Below, piece after piece: positions 63,410 through 64,000 of a DNA stretch of 64,000 bases; within the stretch, counting starts at the first letter, position 1, and every line of letters starts with the position of its first letter. This DNA comes from Bradyrhizobium nitroreducens. GTDB taxonomy: Bacteria; Pseudomonadota; Alphaproteobacteria; Rhizobiales; Xanthobacteraceae. Under the pieces are notes generated by a model, which searched no databases, was not told where the DNA came from, and saw only the letters and a program-made list of their open reading frames with translations. Both the position numbers and the translations under genes were made by a program. The DNA is taken from the NCBI RefSeq assembly GCF_002776695.1, contig NZ_LFJC01000003.1, positions 7,738,457 to 7,802,456 on the forward strand, given 5' to 3'.

Positions 63410-64000
63410 ATGCCCAATACGACAAACGTCAGCAACACCACGATTTCGCTCACAGACGGCAGCAGCCTGATCGTGACCGGCACCAACGACACGGTGCTGG
63501 TGAATTCAGGGTGGGTGGAGCTGAACGCTCCCGGTGGAACAATCACCGTCAACGGGACAAACGATACGCTGTCGATTGCGAGCGCGGGCAGTTCGGCCGT
63601 GGTGAACGGTAGCGGGGCCGTCGTGACGCTGAGCGCGAGCCAAGACACGGTAACGCTGACCGGCAGCAACGAGACCGTCACGGTCGCGGCCGGAGCGACC
63701 AATGCCAAGGTGACGCTGAACGGCACGGGTAGCACGGTGTCGGGGCAGTCCGGGACGACGGTGGTTCTGACCGGAATAGGCAACGTGGCGACGGTGGTCG
63801 GCAACAGCGACTACGTGACGCTCGCGGGTGCGAGCGAGTCGGTGACGCTGGTGGGCACGAGCGATTACGTGACGCTGAGCGGGGATTACATCACGCTGAA
63901 CACCTCGGCCGCGCGCGTTGTGACGATGACCGGCTATAGCGACACGGTGACGCTGAGCGGCAGTGCGCTGACGGTGAATGTGAACGGGCTTCGTGACACG
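63410..64000 (+). CDS. Repetitive beta-solenoid protein, 5' part, runs off the window
   Basis: 197 codons from ATG 63410 to the window edge with no stop. After about 30 residues the sequence is a chain of roughly nine-residue units of the form V-T-L-x-G-x-x-[DE]-[TSY]: VTLSASQDT, VTLTGSNET, VTLNGTGST, VTLAGASES, VTLVGTSDY, VTLSGDY, VTMTGYSDT and others. This looks like a parallel beta-helix, with no signal peptide at the N terminus (MPNTTNVSNTT). Comparable proteins are large secreted RTX-like adhesins, exported by type I systems via a C-terminal signal not visible here. The Ca-binding GGxGxD motif is absent in this part. Confidence 0.7.
   Translation, partial: MPNTTNVSNTTISLTDGSSLIVTGTNDTVLVNSGWVELNAPGGTITVNGTNDTLSIASAGSSAVVNGSGAVVTLSASQDTVTLTGSNETVTVAAGATNAKVTLNGTGSTVSGQSGTTVVLTGIGNVATVVGNSDYVTLAGASESVTLVGTSDYVTLSGDYITLNTSAARVVTMTGYSDTVTLSGSALTVNVNGLRDT

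Overview
The window looks like chromosome from a Bradyrhizobium-type alphaproteobacterium (Nitrobacteraceae). The evidence is uniformly high GC, dense short operons for acyl-CoA, valine and acrylate metabolism, a form II CoxL-type molybdenum hydroxylase, a Ppx/RlmE gene pair, a guaB...rsmB...guaA neighbourhood, and many copies of extragenic palindromic repeats typical of that group. The species assignment is inference; no rRNA or complete tRNA gene lies here.

Layout. (1) 1-5.8 kb: the 3' end of a TadE/TadG-like pilus protein, then an acuR-acuI-led operon with an AhpD-like protein, an acyl-CoA dehydrogenase and a two-subunit IpdAB-like CoA-transferase family enzyme. (2) 5.9-17 kb: a mosaic mobile island. 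It opens with decayed tRNA 3' ends (fMet-like and Ser-like) and IS66 and IS1595 relics, carries cargo (proline iminopeptidase, GNAT, methyltransferase plus chloramphenicol-acetyltransferase-like pair), then an integrative mobilizable element: traD-traC, an oriT-like dyad, traA relaxase-helicase, AlpA, a small protein rich in AANDN motifs, a DUF1778/GNAT toxin-antitoxin pair and a large serine recombinase whose 3' end has been rewritten by a palindromic repeat. (3) 17-25.9 kb: a secreted protein, a large dispersed repeat, a CorA/ZntB transporter, an OprB-type porin, an MFS carrier, and a fatty-acid cluster (thiolase, enoyl-CoA hydratase, thioesterase, TetR regulator) in which two promoters share one operator-like dyad.

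(4) 26.0-27.6 kb: a lower-GC two-gene cassette with no recognised family name. The larger protein reads as a P-loop NTPase joined to a nucleoside-2-deoxyribosyltransferase-like domain. It is my best candidate for an undescribed system, possibly nucleotide-based immunity. (5) 27.6-33.3 kb: a LysR regulator divergent from a complete valine-distal operon (mmsA, isobutyryl-CoA dehydrogenase, 3-hydroxyisobutyryl-CoA hydrolase, mmsB). (6) 33.4-45 kb: acyl-CoA synthetase, MaoC, SDR, HI0933-type flavoprotein, D-threonine-aldolase-like enzyme, ABC-F protein, YaiI, a hot-dog protein and an orphan CoxL form II protein.

(7) 45-52 kb: Ppx/GppA phosphatase, RlmE, a hybrid histidine kinase and its OmpR-type response regulator, and a DHA2 drug exporter. 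(8) 52-62.4 kb: purine end-steps guaB and guaA flank an oxidoreductase, metallophosphoesterase, MAPEG protein, RsmB-type methyltransferase, a cold-shock protein, a cupin and a SnoaL-like protein. (9) 62.4-64 kb: a gene-poor stretch with an SDR fragment, then the start of a long repetitive beta-solenoid protein that runs off the window.
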